Positions 16,391-26,058 of a DNA stretch of 64,000 nucleotides are shown in pieces. Numbering within the stretch: the stretch's first letter is position 1; every line of letters starts with the position of its first letter. The notes beneath the pieces are model-generated. The model made no database searches and was not told the DNA's origin. It worked only from the letters and a program-made list of their open reading frames with translations. The stretch spans positions 1 to 64,000 of the forward strand of contig JADZEO010000059.1 of NCBI GenBank assembly GCA_020850475.1, written 5' to 3'. This DNA comes from Bdellovibrionales bacterium. GTDB taxonomy: Bacteria > Bdellovibrionota > Bdellovibrionia > Bdellovibrionales > UBA1609. A program made the position numbers and the translations under genes.

Positions 16391-19230
16391 CGTTGAAACC
16401 TTGGCGCGAACTTATCACTCCTCATAAAGACGTATTGGACGGTACGTTTAAGCAAAGTGAATTTGCCGCCGACCTCACCCAAGTACAAACTGGAACGGCT
16501 CCGAGTGAATACAAGGATGCAGAAAAATTCTTTCAGCGCACCTTCATCACTGAAGGAATGCGATTGCTTTTAGACTCAGTCGCTCGACGTATTTCCGGTA
16601 AAGGTGGCGACCCGGTTATTCAGCTTCAGACTTCCTTCGGTGGCGGAAAAACACACACGCTTTTGGCGGTATTTCATCTGGCTCGCCGAGAAGTCAGTCC
16701 CGAAAAAATGAGCGGGATTCCCCCCATCCTTGATGCTGCTGGGATTACCGATCTCCCGAAAGCAAGGATCGCAGTTATTGACGGCAATAATATGTCGCCA
16801 AGCAAACCGCGAAAACGTGGCGCAGCTTCTGTGAATACAATTTGGGGAGAAATCGCGTGGCAACTTCTTGGAGAACCCGGATATAAGATTGTTGCCGAGG
16901 CAGATCGTGATGGCACATCTCCAGGCAAAGAATCTCTTGTAGAACTTCTTAAGAGTTCCGCTCCCTGCGTTGTGTTGATCGACGAGTTGGTTGCATTCAT
17001 CCGTCAGCTCGAATCAGGGAAGTCTTACGTAGGTGGCACGTTCGAGAGCAATTTGAGTTTCGTTCAAGCCCTCACAGAAGCCATGAAGTCGGTGCCCAAC
17101 GCACTACTTCTGGCATCACTGCCTGAATCTGAAATTGAAGTCGCCGGCCCAATGGGCAAGCTCGCTCTCGATTCTCTTGAGAAGTATTTTGCAAGGGTCG
17201 AATCTGTTTGGAAGCCCGTCGCAACTCAAGAGGCGTTCGAGATCGTGAAGCGTCGGCTGTTTGAGGGGACTGGAAACCGAGCCGAAATCGAAAAAGTTTG
17301 TAAGACATTCTTCAACTTCTATATCGAGAACAATACAAAGTTCCCGGCAGAAACTCAGACGAGCCAGTATTTTGATCGACTAATTCAATCTTACCCAATT
17401 CATCCTGAAGTTTTTGATCGTCTTTATGCAGATTGGTCAACGCTTGAGAAGTTTCAGAGAACACGCGGCGTTCTTCAATATTTAGCAATCGTCATTCACC
17501 GGCTCTGGAACTCAGGCGACAGCGATCCTATGGTTATGCCGGGCTCACTTCCCCTCGAAGATGTGAATGTTCGTACTAAGAGCATTCACTACCTACCGCA
17601 AGGATGGGAGCCAGTAATTGAAACAGAAATTGACGGCCCGCGCTCCGCCCCGGCGGAGATTGACGGCAAAGAGGCACGGATGGGATCGATTCGCGCCGCT
17701 CGTAGACTGGCACGAACGCTATTTCTGGGAAGCGCACCTTCAACAAATGCACAAGGCGCACGAGGATTGGCACTGGATCATATTATCCTTGGCGCTGCTA
17801 TTCCCGGTCAGGTGATCGGAGTTTACGAGGACGCTCTTAAACGGCTCCGCGATCAACTTCAATACTTGTTCGGCGACAATAATCGCTTCTGGTTCGACAC
17901 CCGAGCAAATCTCCGCAAAGAGATGGAATCCCGAAAGCTTCGTCTTGAGGGACGGGAACACATCATTCCCTGCATTCGTGAGTTTGTTGCCAGCGATCTG
18001 CGTGGAAATTCTGTATTTGCTGGTGTTCATGTGTTCACGGATTCTGCGGATATTCCTGACGAAGTTGGTCCCGGCCCGCGACTCGTGGTTTTAGCTCCCG
18101 AGCACTCAAGCGCGTATTCTCGTGCGAACGCAACTGTTGCCCAAGATGCTGCCAGCAGAATTCTAGAAAAGCGCGGTGAACAGCCAAGGCAGCGTCGCAA
18201 TCGCATCGTCTTTCTCGCCCCCGATTACGATTCACTCTCTCGTCTGAAAGAAAATGCGAAGACCTACCTGGCATGGGAGTCCATCGTTAAGGATATTAAG
18301 GAAGAGAAACTAAACCTGGATATGCACAATTCTCGGCAGGCAAAACAAGCCTTCGAGCAGTCTGAAAAGGTCTTGTGCCAAAGTGTTCGAGATTCATTCA
18401 AGTGGATTTTGAATCCTTATGAGGAACCCGTGGCTGGTCGCTTCACCTTGAAATGGGAAGCGGCTCAGGTCGCTGCGGGAGGGGCGAACTTTATCATTGC
18501 GATTGAAAACAAAATGCGCGAGGAAGAGTGGATCATCACTGAATGGTCGCCCATCCACCTAACGAACATTTTAAAGCAATGGTATTTCAAGGACGGTCAG
18601 GCCGACGTTATTACCAAGAAAATACTTAATGATTTTGCCAGCTATCTCTACCTTCCAAGGCTCACGTCTGAGGCTGTTCTCAAAAGTGCTATTGCCGAAG
18701 GTGTGATGGCAGAAGATTTCTTCGGTTTTGCGCAAGGAAAGTCCGGCGACCGTTACCTTGGATTAAAAATTGGAACACCTGCCAGCATTTTTATCGACGA
18801 TGCGACTCTTGTTGTGGAGAAAAACGCTGCTCTGAAGCAACGAGAACAAGAGCGAGCCGAGGTTCCGACTTCCTCGACCACCGGTCCAAATTTAACCGCT
18901 CCTTCTACAAGTGGCTATACCGGCGCAACAATGGAGTCACGGTCTGTCGGTGTTCATAGCGCAGGATCGCCGAATTGCTTTACAGCGTCCAAGGAGCTGA
19001 ATGCGAGAACAGCCAAGCTCCACTTCAATGATGTGATCGAGAAAGTGCTTCGTCAACTTACGGAGCGCGTATCTACATCCGTTACTATCTCCATCAACAT
19101 TGAGGCAGTTGATGAGCACGAGTTTGGACAGGATGTGCAGAAAACCATCCTGTCCGCGTGCGAAGAACTTCAATTCAATCGAAGTGAATTTTACAGAAAT
19201 TCGGACATCAAAGGGAGTGACAGCCAATGA
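16387..19230 (+). CDS. DUF499 AAA-like ATPase (Hma ATPase subunit)
   Basis: 947 aa, ATG overlapping the methylase stop by 4 bases. The P-loop is [11 protein letters not shown] at about residues 84-94, the form typical of DUF499 (COG1483) proteins. A Walker B-like [14 protein letters not shown] lies near 195-208. About 85 residues near 820-880 are Ser/Thr/Pro-rich linker, and the C-terminal 70 residues form a separate small domain. DUF499 proteins regularly pair with DUF1156 methylases and large helicases in defence islands. Its exact mechanical role is not established here. A sigma54-type promoter begins one base after its stop. Confidence 0.88.
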   Translation: MTLKPWRELITPHKDVLDGTFKQSEFAADLTQVQTGTAPSEYKDAEKFFQRTFITEGMRLLLDSVARRISGKGGDPVIQLQTSFGGGKTHTLLAVFHLARREVSPEKMSGIPPILDAAGITDLPKARIAVIDGNNMSPSKPRKRGAASVNTIWGEIAWQLLGEPGYKIVAEADRDGTSPGKESLVELLKSSAPCVVLIDELVAFIRQLESGKSYVGGTFESNLSFVQALTEAMKSVPNALLLASLPESEIEVAGPMGKLALDSLEKYFARVESVWKPVATQEAFEIVKRRLFEGTGNRAEIEKVCKTFFNFYIENNTKFPAETQTSQYFDRLIQSYPIHPEVFDRLYADWSTLEKFQRTRGVLQYLAIVIHRLWNSGDSDPMVMPGSLPLEDVNVRTKSIHYLPQGWEPVIETEIDGPRSAPAEIDGKEARMGSIRAARRLARTLFLGSAPSTNAQGARGLALDHIILGAAIPGQVIGVYEDALKRLRDQLQYLFGDNNRFWFDTRANLRKEMESRKLRLEGREHIIPCIREFVASDLRGNSVFAGVHVFTDSADIPDEVGPGPRLVVLAPEHSSAYSRANATVAQDAASRILEKRGEQPRQRRNRIVFLAPDYDSLSRLKENAKTYLAWESIVKDIKEEKLNLDMHNSRQAKQAFEQSEKVLCQSVRDSFKWILNPYEEPVAGRFTLKWEAAQVAAGGANFIIAIENKMREEEWIITEWSPIHLTNILKQWYFKDGQADVITKKILNDFASYLYLPRLTSEAVLKSAIAEGVMAEDFFGFAQGKSGDRYLGLKIGTPASIFIDDATLVVEKNAALKQREQERAEVPTSSTTGPNLTAPSTSGYTGATMESRSVGVHSAGSPNCFTASKELNARTAKLHFNDVIEKVLRQLTERVSTSVTISINIEAVDEHEFGQDVQKTILSACEELQFNRSEFYRNSDIKGSDSQ

Positions 19231-19245
19231 TGGCACATCGCTTGC
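19231..19245 (+). promoter_or_regulatory. Consensus sigma54 promoter for the embedded cassette
   Basis: TGGCAC-ATCGC-TTGC matches all ten defined bases of the -24/-12 consensus with the correct 10-base GG-to-GC spacing. It lies in the 61-bp gap after the DUF499 gene. Transcription would start near 19257, ahead of the GGAGG Shine-Dalgarno (about 19281) of the next gene. A ten-base exact match is expected about 0.1 times by chance on both strands of a window this size. A one-mismatch copy of the 3741-3955 palindrome (TTCAA-N5-TCGAA) lies at 19169-19183, but within coding sequence. Confidence 0.5.
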
Positions 19246-19291
19246 CTAGAGAAGCAACTATGACGAATCAACGCATACACGGAGGTACATC

Positions 19292-19663
19292 GTGAGCACC
19301 AACGGCGCAACCAAATTGCAGAAAATAATCAAGAGCTTGCAGGATCGTGGTGCAATGAAAGGCATCGCTATCCGAGGGCCTGCGGAGAATGTTCTTTGGA
19401 TTGAAAAACGGACCGGAGAATCCGAGAACCGGACGGAGTTCACTTTTCAGATAAGAATCGACCGAGTTGCTGGGAAAGACACCTGGTGGCCGATTTCATA
19501 CAGCAGCGCAAGCGGCGAAGCGATCAGTTGTGAAACTGTCTCTAATGGTAAAACGCTTACGAATTTCGTGAAGCAAGATGCTTTGATTGAATTGGCGGAG
19601 AGCTGGGCGAAGACTTTAGAGGCCGAGTATGTAGCCAAGTCAGTGGACAACGCTCTTCGATAG
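19292..19663 (+). CDS. Small Hma-associated protein of unknown function (123 aa)
   Basis: GTG start at 19292 with ACGGAGGT Shine-Dalgarno. No signal peptide or membrane segment. The N-terminal 30 residues are helical (TKLQKIIKSLQDRGAMKG). The middle looks like an antiparallel beta sheet (NVLWIEKRTG, EFTFQIRID, TWWPISY), and a C-terminal helix follows (ALIELAESWAKTLEAEYVAK). I do not recognise a family. It is first behind the putative sigma54 promoter and 40 bases before tcmP, so it probably belongs to the embedded cassette. Confidence 0.7.
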   Translation: MSTNGATKLQKIIKSLQDRGAMKGIAIRGPAENVLWIEKRTGESENRTEFTFQIRIDRVAGKDTWWPISYSSASGEAISCETVSNGKTLTNFVKQDALIELAESWAKTLEAEYVAKSVDNALR

Positions 19664-19702
19664 GAATTTGCGGAGGAACTTTTTGAGGAATTGGGTTTTT
19701 TA

Positions 19703-20593
19703 ATGGCAAAGCGCGGAGTTCAAAATTTTGGCGGGAGTTGGACAGAAGAAAAACTCGCCAGTGTTCAGAAATATCTGGCCGCATATGCAACCATAATGCA
19801 GAAGCAAAAGTTTAAGTTTGCTTACGTCGATGCCTTTGCCGGAACCGGATACCGCGAACAGAAAATTCAAGATACTACATCATCTGAATCACTTCTTGTT
19901 TCCGCTCTTGCCGGTGAAGAACCGCAGAAGTTTTTAGATGGTTCGGCGAGTGTCGCTCTTAAAGTAGAGCCGCGCTTTGATCGCTACATCTTTATCGAAA
20001 AAAATGAAACCCGATTCAAAGAACTTGAAGCTCTGAAATCGAATTTCTCTGACAAAGCTAAGGACATTCAGCTTATCAACGCCGATGCCAACACGTTTCT
20101 AAAGGATTTTTGCAACAAGAATTGGCGCTCTCATAGAGCTGTCGTTTTCCTCGATCCGTATGGGATGCAGGTGCATTGGGACACAATTAAGACGATTGCA
20201 AAAACGAAGGCCATTGACCTCTGGATTTTATTTCCGCTTGGCTCTGGCGTAAGTCGTCTGCTTCGTCGTGATGGCCAAATCGATCAGGCGATGAAAGAAA
20301 AGCTGAATAATCTTTTCGGCGAAGAGGCTTGGTATGACGCTTTTTATGAGAAGAAAAAGCAGCAGAGCTTTTTTAACGATGATTCAACTGTAGAAAAAGT
20401 AGCCAACTTTAAAAGCATAGAAAAATATTTTGTTAACCGACTAAAAGAAATTTTCCCATCTGTCGCCCCAAATCCACTGCCGCTCTACAACTCAAAGAAA
20501 GTTCCCTTGTTCCTTCTCTGTTTTGCGGCGGCAAATGAAAAAGGTGGCCCAACAGCGGTGAAAATTGCTCGCGACATCTTGGGGAAAACATAA
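19703..20593 (+). CDS. tcmP: Three-Cys-motif partner protein TcmP
   Basis: About 296 aa from ATG 19703; a TTG at 19691 with a nearer GAGG is an alternative. The sequence has a methyltransferase-like core: [15 protein letters not shown] as motif I near residue 40, [10 protein letters not shown] as an acidic SAM-site region, and [14 protein letters not shown] where DPPY would be. This matches TcmP, which is named for co-occurrence with the three-Cys-motif protein encoded next. The stop overlaps the start of that gene at base 20593. The biochemical activity of the pair is, to my knowledge, not established. Such pairs are frequent in mobile elements and defence loci. Confidence 0.85.
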   Translation: MAKRGVQNFGGSWTEEKLASVQKYLAAYATIMQKQKFKFAYVDAFAGTGYREQKIQDTTSSESLLVSALAGEEPQKFLDGSASVALKVEPRFDRYIFIEKNETRFKELEALKSNFSDKAKDIQLINADANTFLKDFCNKNWRSHRAVVFLDPYGMQVHWDTIKTIAKTKAIDLWILFPLGSGVSRLLRRDGQIDQAMKEKLNNLFGEEAWYDAFYEKKKQQSFFNDDSTVEKVANFKSIEKYFVNRLKEIFPSVAPNPLPLYNSKKVPLFLLCFAAANEKGGPTAVKIARDILGKT

Positions 20594-21300
20594 TGGCAAC
20601 AAAGTCAGACATCGAATGGACGGAAGTAACTTGGAATCCTTTAACGGGCTGTAACAAAATAAGTCCAGGGTGCAAGCATTGCTATGCAGAAAGAATGGCG
20701 AAGCGTTTAAAGGCAATGGGGCAGCACAATTATAGAAATGGATTTAAGCTAACGCTTCATCCACATACGCTCGGCTATCCGCTTCACTGGAAAACTCCTC
20801 GAATAATTTTCGTTAACTCAATGAGTGATTTGTTTCACAAGGATGTTCCAGACGACTTCATCGAAGATGTGTTCAGCGTAATGAATGAGGCGTCTTGGCA
20901 TCGATTCCAAGTATTAACAAAGCGAGCTGATCGGCTGTCCAAGATAAACAAAAAACTCAAATGGTCGAAAAACATTTGGATGGGCGTATCTGTTGAATCC
21001 AAGGAATATGTGGGAAGAATTGACGATCTAAGAAAGACGGACGCTGCGGTGAAATTTCTTTCGTTAGAACCGCTGCTTGGACCTCTTCCAAAATTAAATT
21101 TGAAGGGAATTGATTGGGTTATCGTTGGCGGTGAGTCCGGACCTGGCGCGCGTCCAATTGACCCTGCCTGGGTCAGAGACATTCGAGACCAATGCAAGAA
21201 GGCCAAGGTCGCTTTCTTTTTCAAACAATGGGGTGGGGTTTGGAAGAAGAGAACCGGGCGCGTGTTGGATGGCCGCACATGGGACCAGATGCCGAAGTAG
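20593..21300 (+). CDS. DUF5131 (phage Gp37/Gp68-like) three-Cys-motif protein
   Basis: 235 aa. Near the N-terminus is W-x-TWNPLTGC followed by Cys-x6-Cys-x2-Cys ([16 protein letters not shown]), the three-Cys motif, which resembles a radical-SAM cluster site without matching the standard CX3CX2C. A TIM-barrel-like series follows ([53 protein letters not shown]) and a C-terminal FFFKQWGG. This is the Gp37/Gp68 family. It is co-translated with its partner tcmP. It may be an Fe-S nucleic-acid-modifying enzyme, but that is inference. Confidence 0.88.
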   Translation: MATKSDIEWTEVTWNPLTGCNKISPGCKHCYAERMAKRLKAMGQHNYRNGFKLTLHPHTLGYPLHWKTPRIIFVNSMSDLFHKDVPDDFIEDVFSVMNEASWHRFQVLTKRADRLSKINKKLKWSKNIWMGVSVESKEYVGRIDDLRKTDAAVKFLSLEPLLGPLPKLNLKGIDWVIVGGESGPGARPIDPAWVRDIRDQCKKAKVAFFFKQWGGVWKKRTGRVLDGRTWDQMPK

Positions 21301-21388
21301 TGCGGACCGATCCACAAAAGACTTCGATACGAGATTGAGGAGCACGGACAATTTGAAATTTGAGTGAGATAAGAAAAGAGGACTGGGT

Positions 21389-23929
21389 ATGGCAATTAAC
21401 TTTGGCAAGCGCTCGCAGAGCAAACCTGTAGAGAAGGAATTAGATCCTTGTTTGATCTATGAAAAGCTCGACCGCCACGCAAGCAAGGGGCCATTAAGAA
21501 AGCCCGTCCAAGAGGCTGTGTTGACAGACTGGTTTAATAACTATCGCCAAAAAAGGGACGTAATTCTAAAGCTTCCCACTGGTGAGGGGAAAACAATTGT
21601 TGGTCTGCTCCTACTTCAATCTAAGCTGAATGAGGGCAAGAGTCCTTGCCTATATATTTGCCCCAACAATTACCTCGTGGATCAAGTGAAAAGCCAAGCG
21701 ACTGAGTTTGGTGTTCCATTTTGCGAGATTAAGAACGATGAATTGCCGGACGAATTTGTTAGCGGCGAAAAGATCCTAATTACTAACGCCCAGATGTTGT
21801 TCAATGGCCGCAGTACAAAATTTGGAATAGGAAGTAAATCTATTAACGTGGCCACGATTCTTTTGGATGATGCCCACAGTTGTATCGAGACAATTAAGTC
21901 TGCTTGTCGCTTTACAATAAAAAAAAATTCCGGCTGTTATGCCGAGCTTCTTGCTCTCTTCTCGGAGTCATTAAAGACACAAGGGTCGGGGACATTTGCC
22001 GATATTGAAAATGGAGAAACTGGCGCTCAAATTACGGTACCCTACTGGGACTGGCAGAATAAACACGATGATGTTGTAAAAGTCCTCTCAAAATTCAATC
22101 AAGCGAAGGATCAGTGCATTTGGTTTTCATGGGAGTTGTTGAAGGATGGCTTATCCAACTGTATCTGCATATTTTCTGGTAGCGAAATAGAAATTTCTTC
22201 CTATGCGCTTCCTTTGGAAAAGTTCGGTGGGTTTTTCAATGCGACTCATCGAATTTTTATGTCCGCGACGATTTCAGACGATTCATTTTTTATTCGCGAT
22301 TTGGGGCTTGATAAAGAAGCGGTAGAGCATCCGCTTACCTATGAGAAAAAGTGGTCGGGAGAAAAAATGATTTTGATCCCTTCTATGATTGGGGAGGAAT
22401 TAACTCGGGATGACATAATCAATTGGCTCGGCAAAGCCAAAGATACGGCATTTGGAATTGTAGCACTCGTTCCAAGTTTCGCGCATGCAGCCATCTGGGA
22501 AGCTTGCGGATCAATTGCGGTCAGATCTGATAATCTGAATGCTCATATTGAAAATTCAAAAAACGGAAAATTCCCCGCTCCGCTGGTAATGGCTTCGAGA
22601 TACGATGGGGTTGATTTACCCGACGCAATGTGCAGAGTTTTGATCATCGACTCCCGACCAATCAATGAGACTTTACTGGAGCGATATGTTGAAAAATGTA
22701 TTCCCGACAGCACTTACCTCAAAATCAAGATGGCTCAAACCATCGAACAAGGTCTCGGTCGTGCCGTTCGAAGTGAGAAAGATTTTGCCGTCGTTATTTT
22801 TATCGGAAGAGATTTGGTCAAACAGATTCGATACAAGGATTCTAGGCAATTCTTCTCTGTGCAAACTCGGAAGCAAATCGAAATCGGGCTGGATCTGGCA
22901 AAATTTGCCAAGGAGGATCGCAAAGAAGGGCAGAATGACATTGAGACTGTTAGAGCAGTCATGAACCAGTGCCTTCAGCGCGATGAGGGATGGAAAAACT
23001 ATTACGCAGAACAGATGAATCAAATTTCCGATGATAAAGTTACGCAAAAAAGGGTTGATGAGCTCATGACGCTTGAAAAGGAGGCGGAGTCTCTTTACGT
23101 CAGGGGAAGGGCCCTCGAAGCCCATACAACAATTCAGAAGTTATTGGATAAATTCGGACCATCCTTGTTGCAAGAAGAGCGTGGTTGGTACATGCAGATG
23201 ATGGCCCGCTATCTTTATCAAGTGGATAGGGCCAAATCTATGGCGCTTCAGATTGAGGCACACAAGATTAATAGGTCACTGTTGCTGCCACCTACAGGCT
23301 ATGAAGTATTGCGAATTTCTCTTACTTCGCAGGACCGAATAAGAAATATTAGGACTCGGGTCTCCAAATTTGAGACTTTTGAGAATCTTTTGGTTTACAT
23401 AGACGATGTTTTGTCGCGCCTTTCCTTTGGTAGCGATTCGGAAAAGTTTGAAAAAGCCGTCGATGATTTGGGCCAACTTTTAGGATACGAAACCGAGCGT
23501 CCCGACAAGAACTGGAAGTCTGGTCCCGATAATCTCTGGGCCCTCCGTGAGGGAGAGTACCTATTTATCGAATGCAAGAATGAAGTTTCGGAAAATCGAG
23601 CATGTATCGAGAAGGGAGAAACGGGCCAGTTCAACAATAATATTGCTTGGTACCATCGATACTATGCTGGGAATAAAACACATTACGCGATGATTATTCC
23701 GACAAAAAAAATAAATGTGAACACAGGCTTCAACGAGCACGTAAGAGTGATGAGAAAAGGGTCATTACGCTCATTAAAGTCTAAGTTCAGGGCCTTCGTG
23801 CTTTCGTTTAAGACGATAGACTTGAAGGATATTTCTGGAGAGTTTATCAACCAATCGCTGACTCAGCACGAGCTGACGACCGACAACATCGTTGCAAATT
23901 ACTTCGAGGACACAGTTCAGCAGAGATAA
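21389..23929 (+). CDS. XPD/DinG-like SF2 helicase with C-terminal PD-(D/E)XK nuclease domain
   Basis: 846 aa, GAGGA Shine-Dalgarno. Helicase motifs: LPTGEGKT near residue 62, LLDDAHSC (a DEAH variant) at about 158-165, MSATISDDSFF near 290, and EQGLGRAVRS near 452, in the style of XPD/DinG or type III-like restriction helicases. A helical region (about 510-680) includes TPR-like stretches. Near the C-terminus, GPDNLW (Asp714) is followed by FIECKNE (Glu728-Cys-Lys730), a D-x13-ExK arrangement of the PD-(D/E)XK nuclease core. It is last in the Hma-linked cassette. A helicase-nuclease acting on invading DNA is inferred. Confidence 0.75.
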   Translation: MAINFGKRSQSKPVEKELDPCLIYEKLDRHASKGPLRKPVQEAVLTDWFNNYRQKRDVILKLPTGEGKTIVGLLLLQSKLNEGKSPCLYICPNNYLVDQVKSQATEFGVPFCEIKNDELPDEFVSGEKILITNAQMLFNGRSTKFGIGSKSINVATILLDDAHSCIETIKSACRFTIKKNSGCYAELLALFSESLKTQGSGTFADIENGETGAQITVPYWDWQNKHDDVVKVLSKFNQAKDQCIWFSWELLKDGLSNCICIFSGSEIEISSYALPLEKFGGFFNATHRIFMSATISDDSFFIRDLGLDKEAVEHPLTYEKKWSGEKMILIPSMIGEELTRDDIINWLGKAKDTAFGIVALVPSFAHAAIWEACGSIAVRSDNLNAHIENSKNGKFPAPLVMASRYDGVDLPDAMCRVLIIDSRPINETLLERYVEKCIPDSTYLKIKMAQTIEQGLGRAVRSEKDFAVVIFIGRDLVKQIRYKDSRQFFSVQTRKQIEIGLDLAKFAKEDRKEGQNDIETVRAVMNQCLQRDEGWKNYYAEQMNQISDDKVTQKRVDELMTLEKEAESLYVRGRALEAHTTIQKLLDKFGPSLLQEERGWYMQMMARYLYQVDRAKSMALQIEAHKINRSLLLPPTGYEVLRISLTSQDRIRNIRTRVSKFETFENLLVYIDDVLSRLSFGSDSEKFEKAVDDLGQLLGYETERPDKNWKSGPDNLWALREGEYLFIECKNEVSENRACIEKGETGQFNNNIAWYHRYYAGNKTHYAMIIPTKKINVNTGFNEHVRVMRKGSLRSLKSKFRAFVLSFKTIDLKDISGEFINQSLTQHELTTDNIVANYFEDTVQQR

Positions 23930-23932
23930 GGT

Positions 23933-24109
23933 TTACTTCTGTTGTCCGACGAGCGAAAGGTTGAGCTGCTTCAAGCTAACGATCCCTTGGCGATGTGCCT
24001 TCACCGCCTCTTCCCTCATGGCCTGCGTGAGATCAATTAGCCCTCCGGTGAGGCCGACCACTAACGCCAGCTTCACCAGCCCTAAAACAATTCGTGCAAT
24101 TAAACTCAT
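23933..24109 (-). CDS. Small membrane-associated protein, 58 aa
   Basis: ATG at 24109 with a CGGAGGT Shine-Dalgarno seven bases upstream. One hydrophobic helix covers about residues 3-25 (IARIVLGLVKLALVVGLTGGL), then an amphipathic, charged tail (MREEAVKAHRQGIVSLKQL). Convergent with the helicase-nuclease gene, three bases apart, and in the same orientation as the transfer operon. No family recognised; size and topology resemble small accessory proteins of conjugative elements or a toxin-like peptide. It is the last gene before the tRNA end of the element. Confidence 0.55.
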   Translation of the reverse strand: MSLIARIVLGLVKLALVVGLTGGLIDLTQAMREEAVKAHRQGIVSLKQLNLSLVGQQK

Positions 24110-24183
24110 AAGAACCTCCGTTAAGTATGAGGCTCTTTGGACAAGGAAAAGTGGAAATGAACACCCGCGAAGGTCTGCGTCTG

Positions 24184-24300
24184 ACTAAGACTTCAGTAAG
24201 ATTCTACTAAGACAACGACCGTGATTTTCTGTGATGATCCGTGATCGTCGTTTCGTTCTGACCCTGCTAACTCGTTGAAACCTTTGGTTTGTGATTTTCG
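24184..24300. repeat. Helically phased short repeats at the element/tRNA-Ser junction
   Basis: Two phased sets are visible. A(C/G)TAAGA begins at 24184, 24195 and 24206, exactly 11 bp apart. GTGAT begins at 24221, 24231 and 24241, exactly 10 bp apart, with a further GTGATTTTC at 24291 repeating the one at 24221. One-turn phasing is typical of arm-type integrase or Xis binding sites. The array ends 38 bp from the 3' end of tRNA-Ser. The rest of the 24110-24338 gap shows no gene. Confidence 0.55.
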
Positions 24301-24336
24301 CTACTTACGTTCTGAGCGACCGTCACTAGAGACTTA

Positions 24337-24429
<93 letters not shown>

Positions 24430-24601
24430 CAGGACAGGTCTGTCGACGAATTGTCGAACCCGTAAAAGATTCAATTTTTTAGCACCCTTAAGGGGTTCTG
24501 TCTAGATCGGAATCAAACCCTCCGGGGAATGGGAATTGCACTTCCGTGGGGGTTTTAGTGCAGTGGCTCGTCCAACGCAAATAGGCTGGGTTTTACCTCC
24601 G

Positions 24602-25858
24602 ATGGCTTCATATTTTCGACAATTTTTGTTGCTGGGACTGTGCTTGAGCCTCTTGCTTGGCCCCGCCCCTCTTGCCGTCGGTGCCGGCCCTTGCCAACGA
24701 GACAACGCCCGCCAAGAACGCCTCAAATCCTGGGCCGAGCGGGCCCGCAACCATCTTGAGGATCAGCTTGCACGCGTGCGCGAATGGAACCGGATTCATA
24801 TTGGGTGGACACGGGCTTTTGACCTCAATGCCTTTGATCGTCACCGCGACCAATTTGAAGCCAAACTCAAGTCTCTCATTCCTGACCCGCGTGCCGCGAC
24901 CACCGATTTCGATCCCTCCTCGGCCCGACTGAGGCTTTCTGAACGGGCCACGCCAGAGGAGAAACTGGCGTTTCTTGAGGCCGTAAGCTCCCACTTTGTC
25001 AGCAGCTCCCCGTCCAATCCACTTCGCGCCGAACGCATCCTCGACACCCGCTTGCGAGATTTTTTCGCTAAACGCCGCTTTTTTAAAAAACTCGACGACC
25101 TCAATTTTACCAAACTCAAAGTCACTCAGATGGAAGATCTCCTCGTTGACCTCTACACCCTACAAAACGGCGGCAACAATAATTTACCGACCAAAATAAG
25201 GGCGATGATTTGGGGCGTGTTACCTCTGAACGGTGATTTTTATGAGAGTTGGTATCGCGACGCCGTCACTAAACGCTTTTACGTTGAGGTCATGCGCTTG
25301 GGTTTAGAGGATGCCATGAACCGATTGAATATGCCTCTGCGTGAGCCCTTGGCCGCGTCGTTGCGACAAAACAAGATCTTTCGCCAGTTCGCCGGGACCG
25401 GAATCAGTGTTGCGCTCAATTGGTACATTCTCATTCCGATGGCCCACCTGTTTGGGTTTTTACATCTCCCCAACATCAATCTCTCCGAATGGCTCCCGAT
25501 CACGCGGGCGCTGCAAGCGGAACTGAGCAAAAACCCGCAACTCCTCGACGAAATCGTGCGCTCTGGGTTTCGTTATGAACTCGTTGAGTCGATGATCTCG
25601 ACTTACGGTCTTCAGCGCCACGGGCTGAGGGCCCGCTTTGATGTCATTTACCAAACCTTGCGTACCACCTATTTGGGGCTCGCCGTGCCGCCGGCACTTT
25701 ATTTTTTCATCGCTCAGTTCCTCCCCTTTGATCTCCCGCTGATCGACCAGATCATGGCTCATTGGGACCACCTGCGGTGGCAATTAATTCCCTGGCTGCT
25801 TCCCGAGTCAGGAACGGGCCGCGACCTCGATGAGCTCATTCGTCCGCCAAATTTTTAA
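24602..25858 (+). CDS. Exported or membrane protein of unknown function (418 aa)
   Basis: The start at 24602 gives MASYFRQFLLLGLCLSLLLG, a signal peptide ending near VGA/GP; the longer frame from 24536 lacks one. The mature protein is basic and helix-rich, with Arg- and Asp-rich segments. Two hydrophobic stretches lie near residues 285-305 (LNWYILIPMAHLFGFL) and 360-385 (YLGLAVPPALYFFIAQFLPF), which may be membrane segments. No domain recognised. No recognisable partner; the next gene is another exported protein on the same strand. Confidence 0.75.
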   Translation: MASYFRQFLLLGLCLSLLLGPAPLAVGAGPCQRDNARQERLKSWAERARNHLEDQLARVREWNRIHIGWTRAFDLNAFDRHRDQFEAKLKSLIPDPRAATTDFDPSSARLRLSERATPEEKLAFLEAVSSHFVSSSPSNPLRAERILDTRLRDFFAKRRFFKKLDDLNFTKLKVTQMEDLLVDLYTLQNGGNNNLPTKIRAMIWGVLPLNGDFYESWYRDAVTKRFYVEVMRLGLEDAMNRLNMPLREPLAASLRQNKIFRQFAGTGISVALNWYILIPMAHLFGFLHLPNINLSEWLPITRALQAELSKNPQLLDEIVRSGFRYELVESMISTYGLQRHGLRARFDVIYQTLRTTYLGLAVPPALYFFIAQFLPFDLPLIDQIMAHWDHLRWQLIPWLLPESGTGRDLDELIRPPNF

Positions 25859-26058
25859 ACTCTCTCTTAACCCGTCTCCCTCCTTCGGCTGTCGACGGAT
25901 TTGACACTTAGGCAAGGCCTACTCTTTACTCTCTACACGACTCATCCCCAAAATTTTCAATCCCCGACTCCAATGACACTTACTGCTCGGGAGATGGCGC
26001 TCGAGTGTGATATGGGCCCTTAAAAGGGTGAGAGGTCCTACACGATAAAGGAGACGTT

